In this document: positions 9,883 through 18,765 of the stretch, one piece after another
Position numbering within the stretch: the first letter of the stretch is position 1
How the letters are laid out: each line of letters begins with the position of its first letter
Assembly: GCA_021787435.1 (NCBI GenBank)
Contig: JAJYLY010000003.1
Location: 186,001-250,000 of the forward strand
Direction of reading: 5' to 3'
Length of the DNA stretch: 64,000 nt
From: Pseudomonadota bacterium
GTDB lineage: Bacteria > Pseudomonadota > Gammaproteobacteria > Burkholderiales > Gallionellaceae
Program-made: the position numbers and the translations under genes
The notes under the pieces: generated by a model
The model's database searches: none
Seen by the model: only the letters and a program-made list of their open reading frames with translations
Told to the model about the DNA's origin: nothing

Positions 9883-10473
9883 ATGAAGAAACTGATTCTC
9901 GCTTCCAATAATCCTGGCAAGCTGCGCGAATTCCAGCATATGCTGGAACCGTTGGGCATCGAAGTGCTGACTCAGGCCGAGCTCGGCATTTCCGAGGCCG
10001 AGGAGCCCCATGTCACGTTCATCGAAAATGCGCTGGCAAAGGCGCGTCATGTCAGCAAGCTTAGCGGCCTGCCCGCGTTAGCGGACGATTCAGGCATCTG
10101 TGTTGCGGCTCTGGGTGGCGCGCCAGGCGTGTTTTCCGCGCGCTATGCGGGAGGCAACCCGAAATCCGATCAGCGCAACAATGAAAAATTGCTGCATGAC
10201 ATGCAGGATGTTGCAGATCGCCGTGCGCACTATTACTGCGTGCTGGTGCTGGTGCGTTTTGCGGATGACCCGCAGCCTATCATCGCAGAGGGAGAGTGGC
10301 ATGGCGAGATCGCGCATATCGAGCAGGGAAACGGCGGATTCGGCTATGATCCGCTGTTCTGGCTGCCTGAGCTTGGCAAGATGAGCGCAGAGCTCACGCG
10401 CGATGAGAAGCATGAAATCAGCCATCGGGGCCAAGCTATGCGGGTGCTGCTGCAACGGTTGCGCGCTGAATGA
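9883..10473 (+). CDS. rdgB: RdgB/HAM1 non-canonical purine NTP pyrophosphatase
   Basis: This 196-residue Ham1/RdgB enzyme hydrolyses dITP, XTP and ITP, keeping deaminated purines out of nucleic acids. Diagnostic motifs: LILASNNPGKLREF at the N-terminus, TFIENALAKARHVSKLSGLPALADDSG (catalytic Asp pair), GAPGVFSARYAGG and GNGGFGYDPLFWLPE, with SHRGQAMRVL near the end. The length is typical. Its position downstream of rph and upstream of hemW is the usual order, although a repeat now separates it from hemW. Confidence 0.95.
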   Translation: MKKLILASNNPGKLREFQHMLEPLGIEVLTQAELGISEAEEPHVTFIENALAKARHVSKLSGLPALADDSGICVAALGGAPGVFSARYAGGNPKSDQRNNEKLLHDMQDVADRRAHYYCVLVLVRFADDPQPIIAEGEWHGEIAHIEQGNGGFGYDPLFWLPELGKMSAELTRDEKHEISHRGQAMRVLLQRLRAE

Positions 10474-10486
10474 AAAAAAAGTATTT

Positions 10487-10610
10487 AGCCACAGAGCATA
10501 AAGAGTTCACAGAGTAAAAATTAAGAGATTGCGTTCTAATGCCTATTCACCTTTTCGGTGTGGTTGTAAGAGACAAACAAATCACCGCACTCTCAGTGTT
10601 CTCTGTGGCT
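10487..10610. repeat. Inverted repeat element between rdgB and hemW
   Basis: AGCCACAGAG (10487-10496) and CTCTGTGGCT (10601-10610) are a perfect 10-bp inverted pair. The arms continue imperfectly inward (left CATAAAGAGTTCACAGAG, right ACTCTCAGTGTT). The ~100-base interior holds CACC/GGTG around 10548-10560 and no gene. The CCACAGAG...CTCTGTGG pattern is a recurrent palindromic repeat in proteobacterial intergenic DNA and resembles a small non-autonomous element. hemW starts 18 bases after its right end. Confidence 0.6.
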
Positions 10611-10627
10611 CGAGCTAAGGTTTTTTG

Positions 10628-11860
10628 ATGAATGTTATGCACCCTATTTCCTTGAATTCTCATGCGGTAAACTTCAAGGCATTGCCGCCGCTGTCGCTGT
10701 ACATACATATACCCTGGTGCGTCAAAAAATGTCCATATTGCGACTTCAATTCGCATGAGGTGAAGCCTGTCCTGAGCTTTTCGAAGGAAGGTGAGGGTGG
10801 AATTCCGGATGCGCTTGAAGAGCAATATGTGGCAGCCCTGATGCGCGACCTGGAAATGGCGCTGCCGCAGATATGGGGAAGAAAGGTATATACGGTGTTC
10901 TTCGGCGGCGGTACGCCCAGTCTTTTATCCGGCGATGCGGTCGCTGAAATCATGCGCCAGACGCGCATGCTGCTGCCGCTGTCGAATGATGCAGAGATCA
11001 CGTTGGAGGCGAACCCGGGCACGGTGGAGGCAACCAGATTTGCGGCTTTCGGGGATGCAGGCGTGAATCGTCTGTCCATGGGCATACAGAGTTTTAACGA
11101 TGAACACCTGAAAGCGCTGGGGCGCATCCATTCGGGTGATGATGCCCGCAATGCGATAGATGTGGCGATGCGTCATTTCGACAACATCAATCTCGACCTG
11201 ATGTATGCGCTGCCTGGTCAATCGCTTGACGAGGCGCTGCATGACGTTAGAACAGCGCTGTCTTTTTCGCCTCAGCATCTGTCCTGCTATCACCTGACGC
11301 TGGAGCCCAACACCTTGTTCCATCGCAATCCGCCGGCTTTGCCTGACGACGATGCAAGTGCAGACATGCAGCAGAAAATCGAAGCGCTGCTGGCAGAAAA
11401 TGGCTATCAGCACTATGAAACTTCCGCATTTGCGAAAGACAAACGGCGCTCGCGACACAACCTCAATTACTGGAAGTTCGGCGATTACTTGGGGCTGGGC
11501 GCCGGCGCCCACAGCAAGCTGAGTTTCCCGGACAGAGTTATCCGCCAGATGCGTTACAAGCAGCCCAAGGCATACATGGAGCAGGTGATGCAGGGTACGC
11601 CCGTACAGCTTGAAAACGAAGTGAGCTTGGCCGAGCTGCCGTTTGAATTCATGATGAATGCGTTGCGCTTGAATGAAGGTTTCGATTCTGCGCTGTTTTC
11701 CGAACGCACCAGTCTTTCATTATTTTCAATTCAGCGCGAACTTCTTGAGGCGGAACGTCGCGGACTGCTTGTGCGCGATATTGCCCGCATCGCGCCTACG
11801 CTGCTTGGACGGCGTTTTTTAAATGACCTGCTGGAAATTTTCCTTGCGGACAAACACTAG
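10628..11860 (+). CDS. hemW: HemW-like radical SAM heme chaperone
   Basis: About 410 residues. The radical-SAM cluster motif is [12 protein letters not shown], followed by [28 protein letters not shown] and [13 protein letters not shown]. The C-terminal HemW domain includes [20 protein letters not shown]. Family members bind heme and insert it into respiratory enzymes, fitting a cytochrome-rich genome; the older name is coproporphyrinogen oxidase-like. Oddly, the segment after FNSHEV contains an inserted-looking [13 protein letters not shown] encoded by a dispersed repeat. The frame is kept, so the protein is probably functional. The ATG at 10628 is taken as start; 10637 is an alternative. 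The 3' end overlaps convergent trmB by 42 bases. Confidence 0.9.
   Translation: MNVMHPISLNSHAVNFKALPPLSLYIHIPWCVKKCPYCDFNSHEVKPVLSFSKEGEGGIPDALEEQYVAALMRDLEMALPQIWGRKVYTVFFGGGTPSLLSGDAVAEIMRQTRMLLPLSNDAEITLEANPGTVEATRFAAFGDAGVNRLSMGIQSFNDEHLKALGRIHSGDDARNAIDVAMRHFDNINLDLMYALPGQSLDEALHDVRTALSFSPQHLSCYHLTLEPNTLFHRNPPALPDDDASADMQQKIEALLAENGYQHYETSAFAKDKRRSRHNLNYWKFGDYLGLGAGAHSKLSFPDRVIRQMRYKQPKAYMEQVMQGTPVQLENEVSLAELPFEFMMNALRLNEGFDSALFSERTSLSLFSIQRELLEAERRGLLVRDIARIAPTLLGRRFLNDLLEIFLADKH
10766..10788. repeat. Dispersed repeat inserted in frame in hemW
   Basis: The bases CCTGTCCTGAGCTTTTCGAA and following match the well-known dispersed proteobacterial repeat whose usual form is CCTGTCCTGAGC-TGTCGAAGG. 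It encodes PVLSFSKE inside HemW, just after the conserved CDFNSHEV. Confidence 0.6.
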
Positions 11861-12517
11861 ATCCCACACGCTGTGCCCGAGATTGATGCCGCGCTTTTCG
11901 AACTTGGTAAGCGGGCGGTAGTCAGGACGCGGCGCATAATCGCTGGCGGTGTTTTGCAGCAAAGGTTCTGCACTCAACACCGACAAAACCTGTTCCGCAT
12001 AATCCTGCCAGTCTGTCGCGACATGGATATATCCGCCGGGTTTCAGCTTCCGCATCAGGCCTGAGATGAAATGCTGCTGGATCAGACGGCGCTTGTTGTG
12101 GCGTGCCTTGTGCCATGGGTCGGGAAAGAAGATGTGCACGCCGTCAAGCACGGCACCCCCTATCATGTCGCGCAGTACCTCCACCGCATCGTGCTGGATG
12201 ATGCGGATGTTGGTCAAACCCTGCTCGCCGATGATCTTCAGAAGATTGCCCACGCCCGGCGTATGCACTTCAAGACACAGGTAATCGTTTTCCGGATGCG
12301 CTTGTGCGATCTGCGCTGTGCTCTCGCCCATGCCGAAACCGATCTCCAATATTTTGGGCGCGTTTCTGCCAAAGGCCTGCGCAAGATCCAGCGGTTTTGC
12401 AGCATAAGGGATGCCGTAAACCGGCAGTAGCTCATCGACGGCGCGCTGCTGGGCGGCGGTGACCCGGCCCTGCCTTAATACGAAACTGCGGATGTGGCGT
12501 TTGGTGATGTCGGTCAT
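11819..12517 (-). CDS. trmB: tRNA (guanine-N7)-methyltransferase
   Basis: This 232-residue SAM-dependent enzyme makes m7G46 in tRNA. Motif I is [16 protein letters not shown], followed by [17 protein letters not shown], then [20 protein letters not shown], the family hallmark, and [17 protein letters not shown]. The start chosen is the ATG at 12517 ([18 protein letters not shown]); the longer upstream frame has no conservation. It lies just downstream of thiG (16-base gap), probably one transcript thiS-thiG-trmB, and its 3' end overlaps hemW tail to tail. Confidence 0.94.
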   Translation of the reverse strand: MTDITKRHIRSFVLRQGRVTAAQQRAVDELLPVYGIPYAAKPLDLAQAFGRNAPKILEIGFGMGESTAQIAQAHPENDYLCLEVHTPGVGNLLKIIGEQGLTNIRIIQHDAVEVLRDMIGGAVLDGVHIFFPDPWHKARHNKRRLIQQHFISGLMRKLKPGGYIHVATDWQDYAEQVLSVLSAEPLLQNTASDYAPRPDYRPLTKFEKRGINLGHSVWDLVFVRKENFQQVI

Positions 12518-12533
12518 CGATCGAGAGGCTAAG

Positions 12534-13328
12534 TCAGCTGCGCACTGAGGCGATGATGCCGGCTGTCGGCGAACTTGGGCTTGCACTGTATAGTTTTTTG
12601 GGCATGCGTCCTGCAAGGTAGGCGGCGCGTCCGGCGGCTGTCGCCATCTTCATCGCGGACGCCATCAGCACAGGATCCTTTGCGCCTGCAATCGCAGTGT
12701 TCATCAGCACGCCGGCGCATCCCAGCTCCATCGCAATCGCAGCATCCGATGCGGTGCCAACGCCCGCGTCCACGATCACAGGAACCTTCACGCGGTCCAT
12801 GATGAGCTGCAGATTCCACGGGTTGAGAATGCCCATGCCCGATCCTATCAGGGATGCCAGAGGCATGATCGCAACGCAGCCGATGTCTTCCAGTTGTTTT
12901 GCAATGATGGGGTCATCAGACGTATAGACCATCACCTGAAAGCCTTCCGATACCAGCGTTTTTGCAGCACTTAGCGTTTCGATCACGTTGGGATACAACG
13001 ATTGCGGGTCTCCCAGCACTTCCAGCTTGACCAGGCTGTGGCCGTCCAACAGTTCGCGCGCCAGGCGCAGCGTGCGCACCGCATCGTCAGCCGTGTAGCA
13101 TCCTGCGGTGTTGGGCAGGTAAGTAAATTTCGACGGCGGCACCGCATCCAGCAGCGATGGCTCGTTCGGGTTCTGTCCCAGGTTGGTGCGGCGTATCGCC
13201 ACAGTGACGATCTCGGCGCCGCTTGCATCGAGTGCTGTGCGTGTCTCGGCAAAGTCCTTGTATTTTCCGGTGCCGACCAGAAGCCGTGATGAATAGCTTT
13301 TCCCTGCGATGATCAAGTGGTCGTTCAT
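12534..13328 (-). CDS. thiG: Thiazole synthase
   Basis: ThiG forms the thiazole phosphate moiety of thiamine from deoxyxylulose phosphate, dehydroglycine and the ThiS thiocarboxylate. The protein has about 264 residues from the ATG at 13328, preceded by AAGGATCGCAAC. Conserved parts: [13 protein letters not shown], the Schiff-base lysine region [23 protein letters not shown] [13 protein letters not shown], and [21 protein letters not shown] with [14 protein letters not shown]. It follows thiS in the same direction; no TPP riboswitch was recognised upstream. The longer reading frame upstream runs through a repeat and thiS antisense sequence and is not real. Confidence 0.94.
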   Translation of the reverse strand: MNDHLIIAGKSYSSRLLVGTGKYKDFAETRTALDASGAEIVTVAIRRTNLGQNPNEPSLLDAVPPSKFTYLPNTAGCYTADDAVRTLRLARELLDGHSLVKLEVLGDPQSLYPNVIETLSAAKTLVSEGFQVMVYTSDDPIIAKQLEDIGCVAIMPLASLIGSGMGILNPWNLQLIMDRVKVPVIVDAGVGTASDAAIAMELGCAGVLMNTAIAGAKDPVLMASAMKMATAAGRAAYLAGRMPKKLYSASPSSPTAGIIASVRS

Positions 13329-13368
13329 GTTGCGATCCTTATGGTGCTTCGTGAAATGTGGGACTTTA

Positions 13369-13397
13369 TTCTGAATTCTGAGTCCTGAGTCTGAATT
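13369..13397. repeat. Heptanucleotide-type repeat between thiS and thiG
   Basis: Imperfect copies of a 7-base unit (CTGAATT, CTGAGTC, CTGAGTC, TGAATT) fill the short gap. The same unit family appears at 15597-15726, where it has invaded coding ends. Confidence 0.5.
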
Positions 13398-13599
13398 ATC
13401 CGCCGCCCACGGCACCGACGATCTCCAGCCTGTCGCTGTCATGCAGTATGTGTTGTGCGTAAAGGCTGCGAGGCACGATGTCTGCGTTGCATTCGATTGC
13501 GATGCGTTTGCCCGAATAGCCCAGCTCGTCGACAAGGCGGGTTATGTTGCAATCATCGGCCAGTTGGCGCGCGGTGCCGTTAACGTAGACGGTAATCAC
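13396..13599 (-). CDS. thiS: Sulfur carrier protein ThiS
   Basis: This 67-residue ubiquitin-fold protein ends in GAVGGG, so the required C-terminal Gly-Gly is present and is the site of thiocarboxylate formation. The N-terminus [20 protein letters not shown] and the [16 protein letters not shown] segment are typical ThiS. It donates sulfur to ThiG encoded immediately downstream. The ThiF/MoeB activating enzyme is not in the window. Confidence 0.92.
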   Translation of the reverse strand: MITVYVNGTARQLADDCNITRLVDELGYSGKRIAIECNADIVPRSLYAQHILHDSDRLEIVGAVGGG

Positions 13600-13719
13600 T
13601 CTGTATCCTGAACTGTCAAAAGAGCAATCCTAACATGCGGGCGAGGTTCATTGATAGTCGCTTGCCCGCCGACGCTATTTGCGTTTTAATATGTTCCGCC
13701 TGTCTTGGTCGTCGACGCC

Positions 13720-14286
13720 ATGAAACTTCTTGAATCCATTTTCGAAGGCGCGCTGTGGAACAGCCGCTTCGTCATATTTTCTGCCGTGATCGGCAGTCTG
13801 GTGGCGGGCTTCGTAATCTTTTACATGGCGACGGTGGATGTATATTTCCTGCTGCAGCATGCGCTGCATTACGCAAACCTTCCTGATGATGCGCGTAAGG
13901 CGCTGCATGACAGCACAGTCACGCACATCGTGGAAGTGGTGGATGGCTATCTGCTAGCCACGGTGATGCTGATTTTTTCGCTCGGCCTTTATGAATTGTT
14001 CATCAGCGATATTGACCAGGCACAAGGCAGCCGGGCTTCCAGCAAGATTCTGGTGATCAGCAGTCTGGACGACCTGAAAGGCCGTTTGGCCAAGGTGATA
14101 TTGATGATCATGATCGTCACGCTGTTTGAGGAGGCGCTGAACATGAAGGTACACAGTCCAATCGATCTGATCTACATGGGAGGCAGCATTGCGCTGGTAG
14201 CGCTCGCGCTTTATTTTAGCCATGCGGCCGATTACGGTGCGGCAAAGGAAGAGGCTTCAAGAGAGCCGAAAAATCATGAGGATTGA
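13720..14286 (+). CDS. YqhA/UPF0114-family membrane protein
   Basis: About 188 residues starting at MKLLESIFEGALWNSRFVI. Hydrophobic segments near residues 15-40, 85-110, 125-145 and 150-170 predict four membrane helices. The motif DGYLLATVMLIFSLGLYELFISDID is characteristic of UPF0114 (YqhA), a family without established function. It overlaps the start of the next gene by about 10 bases, suggesting one operon with the TlpA-type protein. An upstream GTG at 13705 would add five residues. Confidence 0.85.
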   Translation: MKLLESIFEGALWNSRFVIFSAVIGSLVAGFVIFYMATVDVYFLLQHALHYANLPDDARKALHDSTVTHIVEVVDGYLLATVMLIFSLGLYELFISDIDQAQGSRASSKILVISSLDDLKGRLAKVILMIMIVTLFEEALNMKVHSPIDLIYMGGSIALVALALYFSHAADYGAAKEEASREPKNHED

Positions 14287-14755
14287 GAGCAAGATGAGCG
14301 GGTTAAAAAAGGGTTTATTGTGCGTGCTGCTATGTCTTCCGCTGTATGTTATGGCGGCGGATTTCACGCTGCAGGACATGCAGGGCAAGACACATCACTT
14401 GTCTGATTACCGCGGCAAATGGGTGCTGGTGAATTTCTGGGCGACTTGGTGTCCGCCTTGTAAAAAAGAGATACCTGATCTGATCGGACTGCAAAAAACG
14501 CACAAGGATCTGACAGTGATCGGCATTGCGGTGGATTATGAATCCAGCAAGGCGGTTGCCGACTTCGTAAGGCAAGAAGGCATCAATTATCCGATCGTTC
14601 TGGGCAATGACAAGGTCTTTGCTCAGATCGGCCAGATGGAGGTGCTGCCTACCAGTTATCTTTACAGCCCGACGGGCGAAAAAGTCGCTTACCAGGAAGG
14701 CGCATTGACGAAAGAGAGCATCGAGAACTACATCAAGAGCAAACAGGGACACTGA
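14276..14755 (+). CDS. TlpA-type periplasmic thioredoxin
   Basis: About 159 residues with an N-terminal signal peptide (KKGLLCVLLCLPLYVMA) and a thioredoxin fold. The redox motif is FWATWCPPCKKEIPDL, followed by the cis-proline region MEVLPTSYLYSPTG. Such proteins reduce periplasmic disulfides, often apocytochrome c or copper-site proteins, which would suit the cytochrome genes elsewhere in the window. Two ATG starts fit (14276 overlapping the previous stop, or 14294 closer to the signal peptide). Confidence 0.88.
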   Translation: MRIESKMSGLKKGLLCVLLCLPLYVMAADFTLQDMQGKTHHLSDYRGKWVLVNFWATWCPPCKKEIPDLIGLQKTHKDLTVIGIAVDYESSKAVADFVRQEGINYPIVLGNDKVFAQIGQMEVLPTSYLYSPTGEKVAYQEGALTKESIENYIKSKQGH

Positions 14756-14816
14756 TCTGCCTTGTCAGGATCGGGCTGTGCAGGCCCCATTCACCGACCA
14801 ACGAACGAAGGAATTC

Positions 14817-14972
14817 ATGCAGACCATGGACACTGAAACTCTCTTGTGGAATATCGGCGGCATCGTGCTGGGTGTGGCCGCGGCTTTCGGAACGCTCTAT
14901 CTGATGAAGGTCAGCGAAAATTTTTTCGTTTGGGCCAAGAAGAAGAGGGGCTCCAAAACCACCAGAAAATAA
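14817..14972 (+). CDS. Small single-helix membrane protein
   Basis: A 51-residue protein starting at the ATG at 14817, preceded by GAACGAAGGAATTC with AAGGA well placed. One predicted membrane helix (NIGGIVLGVAAAFGTLYLM) is followed by a basic tail ending KKKRGSKTTRK. The positive-inside rule puts the tail in the cytoplasm. No family was recognised. It follows the TlpA-type gene by 61 bases and converges on the lytic transglycosylase gene. Confidence 0.55.
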   Translation: MQTMDTETLLWNIGGIVLGVAAAFGTLYLMKVSENFFVWAKKKRGSKTTRK

Positions 14973-14978
14973 ATCCGG

Positions 14979-15695
14979 TTAACTTGCGGGCTGGAAATTG
15001 TTGCTGGCTTGGCGATGTTGCCGTGTCCAGTGGCCCTGCCAGGCGTTTCTTACCATGTTAGGATACTCTGGACGGCCCAGACTGCCGTTGTAGCGCCCCA
15101 GCGCGCGATAAAGGTTGCCATTTTCCATATCGATGTAATAGCGCAATATCGTGCAACCGTAGCGCAGATTGGTGCGCAGATGGAAAAGATCCTGCCCGTC
15201 TGTGCCTATCTCCTTGACCCAGAAAGGCATGACCTGCATGTAGCCTCGTGCGCCTGCCTGTGAGACCGCATACTTCTTGAAGCCGCTTTCGACTTCGATC
15301 AGGCCCAGCACCAGTTGCGGATCAAGCCCGGCGCGGATGGCTTCGTAATGCACGGTACTCAAGAAATCCAGACGGTATTTTTTGTCCGGCAGGCGTTTTT
15401 CAAGGCGGCGCGACATGTCGTTCAGCCAGGAGTCTTTTTCATACTGCGTGGCAAAGCCCGCCCGGGGAGCTGCCTCATCCGATATGTTTTGCTGCAACCC
15501 TGCGCGCACACTGGCCGACAACGGAGTGTAAACCTGCGCGCCGGCATAGGCGTTGGCAGTGAAAAACACTGCCAGGATGCAGAAAGCAGGTATCAGGAGC
15601 CAGGATGCGGGATGCAGGATGAGGTCGTCAGCAACACGCAGAGGGAAGTTGCTAAATCCCGAATCCTGAATCCTGAATCCTTTATTTTGCATCAT
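14979..15695 (-). CDS. Lytic transglycosylase, SLT domain
   Basis: About 238 residues. A signal-type hydrophobic stretch ([19 protein letters not shown], about residues 35-55) is preceded by an unusual tail of repeat-derived sequence ([15 protein letters not shown]). The SLT catalytic domain has [24 protein letters not shown] with the catalytic Glu, YMQVMPFW, then [13 protein letters not shown] and ALGRYNGS. It cleaves peptidoglycan to 1,6-anhydro sugars in the periplasm. The start is taken at 15695 because AGGAG stands three bases upstream; that site lies in the 7-bp repeat. The first 14 bases overlap the end of proS. Confidence 0.85.
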   Translation of the reverse strand: MMQNKGFRIQDSGFSNFPLRVADDLILHPASWLLIPAFCILAVFFTANAYAGAQVYTPLSASVRAGLQQNISDEAAPRAGFATQYEKDSWLNDMSRRLEKRLPDKKYRLDFLSTVHYEAIRAGLDPQLVLGLIEVESGFKKYAVSQAGARGYMQVMPFWVKEIGTDGQDLFHLRTNLRYGCTILRYYIDMENGNLYRALGRYNGSLGRPEYPNMVRNAWQGHWTRQHRQASNNFQPAS

Positions 15696-15726
15696 GACTC
15701 CTGAATACCGAATCCTGAATCCTGAT
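15597..15726. repeat. 7-bp-unit repeat (GAATCCT) invading two gene ends
   Basis: From 15656 to 15726 the sequence is mostly copies of GAATCCT/CGAATCC, with relatives (GGATGCG, GGATGCA) at 15597-15623. It supplies the last residues of ProS ([14 protein letters not shown]) and the first ~30 residues and ribosome site of the lytic transglycosylase. Translated copies read as RIQDSGF. Confidence 0.7.
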
Positions 15727-17424
15727 TTTGATGAACTGCAGCGCACTTTGCAAGGGGACAGACTGTGCGGCGGTATCGCGACGTCCTTGGTATTCAACTG
15801 AGCCTTCCTTCAATCCGCGGTCGCCGACGACGATGCGGTGAGGGATGCCGACCAGTTCCATGTCGGCAAACATCACGCCTGGGCGTTCGTCACGGTCGTC
15901 CAGCAGCACGGCTATGCCGGCGGCCTGCATTTGCGCGTAAAGCTGTTCAGTGGCATTGCGCACCGTTTCGCTCTTGTGCATGCCGATTGGCACCAGCGCA
16001 AGTTCGAACGGGGCCATTGCGGCGGGCAGCGCAATGCCGCGTTCGTCGTGGTTCTGTTCGATCGCAGCGGCCACGATGCGAGACACCCCTATGCCATAGC
16101 AGCCCATTTCCAGGATTTGCGATTTTCCATGCGCGTCGAGATAGGTCGCCTTCATGCTCTCAGCATACTTGGTGCGCAGCTGGAATATGTGGCCTACTTC
16201 GATGCCTCTGCAGATTTCAAGCAGGCCCTTTCCGTCAGGGGACAAATCGCCTGCAACCACATTGCGTATGTCTGCAACAAGATCGGGTTCTGGCAAATCG
16301 CGTCCCCAGTTGATGCCGGCGGTGTGAAATTTCGGGATGTTCGCGCCGGCGATGAAATCGCTCATCACAGCCACGGCCTTGTCTGCGACGATGCGCACCT
16401 GAGTCCTGTCCAATCCAACAGGGCCCAGAAAACCTGGCGGGCAATTGAAGAAGCTGCGTATCTCGTCCTCTCTTGCAAATCGGAAATCGTTAAGCCCCGG
16501 CAGTTTCGCCGCTTTGATTTCGTTCAAGGTATGGTCGCCGCGCAAAAGCAGCACATGCAGCCTGCCTTCTGCGATCAGCGCGAGCAGTTTGACGGTGCGC
16601 TGCAAGGGTATGCCTAACAGTTCTGCGACCTGTTCGCAGGTGGTCTGTTTGGGCGTGTCCACATTGCGCAGGGTTTCATTGGGTGCTGCGCGCTGTTTTT
16701 CCGATGCGGCGGCTTCTGCCAGTTCCACGTTAGCCGCATAACTTGACGTTGGGCAATAGGCCAGCGCATCCTCTCCCGAATCGGCCAGCACGTGAAATTC
16801 ATGCGAGCCACTGCCGCCGATCGCGCCGGTGTCGGCTGCCACTGCGCGGAATTTCAGGCCGAGGCGCGTGAAGATGCGGCTGTAGGTTTCGTGCATCACC
16901 GCATAGGTTTTCTCGAGGCTTGCAAAGTCGGCGTGGAAAGAATATGCATCTTTCATCAGAAATTCACGCGCGCGCATCACCCCAAAGCGTGGACGTACCT
17001 CGTCCCTGAACTTGGTCTGTATCTGGTAAAAATTGACTGGCAACTGACGATAGCTCTGAATTTCGCGTCGAGCGATGTCGGTGATCACCTCTTCGTGGGT
17101 GGGGCCGAAACAGAAAGAGTTGTCATGCCTGTCACGTATTTTCAGCATCTGCGGACCGAACACATCCCATCTTCCAGTTTCTTCCCAGAGTTCGGCTGGC
17201 TGTACCGCAGGCATCAGCAATTCGATCGCGCCGCTGGCATTCATTTCTTCGCGCACAATAGCTTCAACTTTGCGCAGGGCGCGCAGCCCCAGCGGCATCC
17301 ATGTGTAAAGTCCGCTGGCGAGCTTCTTGATGTAGCCAGCGCGCATCATGAGTCGGTGACTGGGAAGCTCCGCTTCTGAGGGGGCTTCTTTGAGGGTGGA
17401 TATGAAAAATCGTGAAACGCGCAT
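15682..17424 (-). CDS. proS: Prolyl-tRNA synthetase
   Basis: About 580 residues, charging tRNA-Pro. It is the bacterial long form: class II motif 1 and 2 ([53 protein letters not shown]), the YbaK-type editing insertion (about 225-400, [20 protein letters not shown]), class II motif 3 ([25 protein letters not shown] split) and an anticodon-binding domain. The start is the ATG at 17424 ([19 protein letters not shown]). The final dozen residues ([13 protein letters not shown]) come from a repeat and replace the normal C-terminus; this is a terminal change and the enzyme is essential, so it is presumably tolerated. Confidence 0.95.
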   Translation of the reverse strand: MRVSRFFISTLKEAPSEAELPSHRLMMRAGYIKKLASGLYTWMPLGLRALRKVEAIVREEMNASGAIELLMPAVQPAELWEETGRWDVFGPQMLKIRDRHDNSFCFGPTHEEVITDIARREIQSYRQLPVNFYQIQTKFRDEVRPRFGVMRAREFLMKDAYSFHADFASLEKTYAVMHETYSRIFTRLGLKFRAVAADTGAIGGSGSHEFHVLADSGEDALAYCPTSSYAANVELAEAAASEKQRAAPNETLRNVDTPKQTTCEQVAELLGIPLQRTVKLLALIAEGRLHVLLLRGDHTLNEIKAAKLPGLNDFRFAREDEIRSFFNCPPGFLGPVGLDRTQVRIVADKAVAVMSDFIAGANIPKFHTAGINWGRDLPEPDLVADIRNVVAGDLSPDGKGLLEICRGIEVGHIFQLRTKYAESMKATYLDAHGKSQILEMGCYGIGVSRIVAAAIEQNHDERGIALPAAMAPFELALVPIGMHKSETVRNATEQLYAQMQAAGIAVLLDDRDERPGVMFADMELVGIPHRIVVGDRGLKEGSVEYQGRRDTAAQSVPLQSALQFIKIRIQDSVFRSHDAK

Positions 17425-17608
17425 GATGATCCAAAAATTGTCAAATGGGGTTGCGATTTTACAGGGAATGCAGCGCATCTGCATTCGTTGTGCTTGCAGT
17501 TATTGGCATAATTGCATGAATGATGAGAGATAAGGTGTATATTCGCTTTTCAATACAGGTGAAATGTGAAAGAATTCGCACATTGTAATTAACCTGATAG
17601 AGTTGAAA

Positions 17609-18118
17609 ATGATAGACAGAGACGGCTATCGTCCTAATGTCGGCATCATTATCACGAATGACAAGAATCAAGTATTCTGGGGAAAGCGAATACGGCAACA
17701 TGCCTGGCAATTTCCGCAAGGCGGCATACAGCAGGGCGAGAATCCTGAACAGGCGATGTATCGTGAGTTGTATGAGGAGGTCGGTTTAAGTCCTCAGCAT
17801 GTGCAGATACTGGGACGTACGCGTGAATGGATGCGTTACGAAGTGCCGCAAAGCTGGAACAGGAGGGAATCGCGCGGCGGTTATCGCGGGCAAAAGCAGA
17901 TTTGGTTTTTGTTGCGTTTGATAGGTCGTGATTGCGATGTCTGTCTGCGCGCGTGCGAACATCCCGAGTTTGACGCATGGCGCTGGAATGATTACTGGCT
18001 GGATATTCATGCGGTTATCGAATTTAAACGTGAGGTTTATACCAAAGCGCTGAACGAACTTGTTCGCTACCTTCCGGAATCTAAGTGTCTGCCCCATGCG
18101 CCAATGGCGCATCGGTGA
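17609..18118 (+). CDS. rppH: RNA pyrophosphohydrolase
   Basis: A 169-residue Nudix hydrolase that removes pyrophosphate from mRNA 5' ends and so starts decay. The Nudix box [23 protein letters not shown] is complete (positions about 36-58). The protein begins [17 protein letters not shown] and contains [10 protein letters not shown] and [13 protein letters not shown], all typical of RppH/NudH. It is divergent from proS, a conserved betaproteobacterial arrangement. A TTG six bases upstream was not chosen. Confidence 0.94.
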   Translation: MIDRDGYRPNVGIIITNDKNQVFWGKRIRQHAWQFPQGGIQQGENPEQAMYRELYEEVGLSPQHVQILGRTREWMRYEVPQSWNRRESRGGYRGQKQIWFLLRLIGRDCDVCLRACEHPEFDAWRWNDYWLDIHAVIEFKREVYTKALNELVRYLPESKCLPHAPMAHR

Positions 18119-18144
18119 TGGTTTCAAGTTTAATGGAGTGAGAC

Positions 18145-18741
18145 ATGGTTAAAGAATACAGCGAGCTTCAATCCATCCAATTGAAAGCCGGTTCAAGCTT
18201 CGTGCGTCCTGTGCAGGTTTTTCCTGAGCGGGTCAGGCTTAGCGATCCGGCCTTAAACGTGATGACGGATCTTTCCAAGGTGTCTTTGGTAACCACGCGT
18301 GCGAAGACGTCGATGGACAAGGCGAATGCCAAGATGATCCGTTATGGCGTGCGCATGCTGCTGGTGCTGGACGATAACGAACAACTGGCTGGCCTTCTGA
18401 CTGCGACGGATGTGCTGGGTGAAAAGCCGATGCGTTTCCTGCAGAACATGGGCGGGACCCATGATGACATCATGGTGCGCGACATCATGAGCACTCTGCG
18501 CGAACTCAATGCAATGAGAATGGCCGATGTCCAGCAGGCCAGGGTTGGCGATATCGTGGTCAGCCTGAAAAAAGTTCACAGACAGCACGCGCTGGTGGTG
18601 ACAGAAAATGCGGATGGTCAGCAGGTCGTGAGCGGACTGTTCTCTATTACGCAGATTGCGCGTCAACTGGGTGCACAGTTGCAGAGTTTTGAACTGGCAC
18701 GCACCTTCGATGAAATTGAAAAAGCCATTTCTCACGCTTAA
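18145..18741 (+). CDS. CBS-domain-pair protein
   Basis: 198 residues. Two CBS motifs can be seen: the first around VTTRAKTSMDKANAKMIRYGVRMLLVLDDNEQLAGLLTATDVLG split (residues about 50-95), the second around VGDIVVSLKKVHRQHALVVTENADGQQVVSGLFSIT split (about 130-175). CBS pairs bind adenine nucleotides and regulate partners; no catalytic domain is fused here. A GGAG ribosome site precedes the ATG. It follows rppH by 26 bases, so co-transcription is likely. Confidence 0.8.
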   Translation: MVKEYSELQSIQLKAGSSFVRPVQVFPERVRLSDPALNVMTDLSKVSLVTTRAKTSMDKANAKMIRYGVRMLLVLDDNEQLAGLLTATDVLGEKPMRFLQNMGGTHDDIMVRDIMSTLRELNAMRMADVQQARVGDIVVSLKKVHRQHALVVTENADGQQVVSGLFSITQIARQLGAQLQSFELARTFDEIEKAISHA

Positions 18742-18765
18742 TATAGAAAATACAAAGGTAGATTG

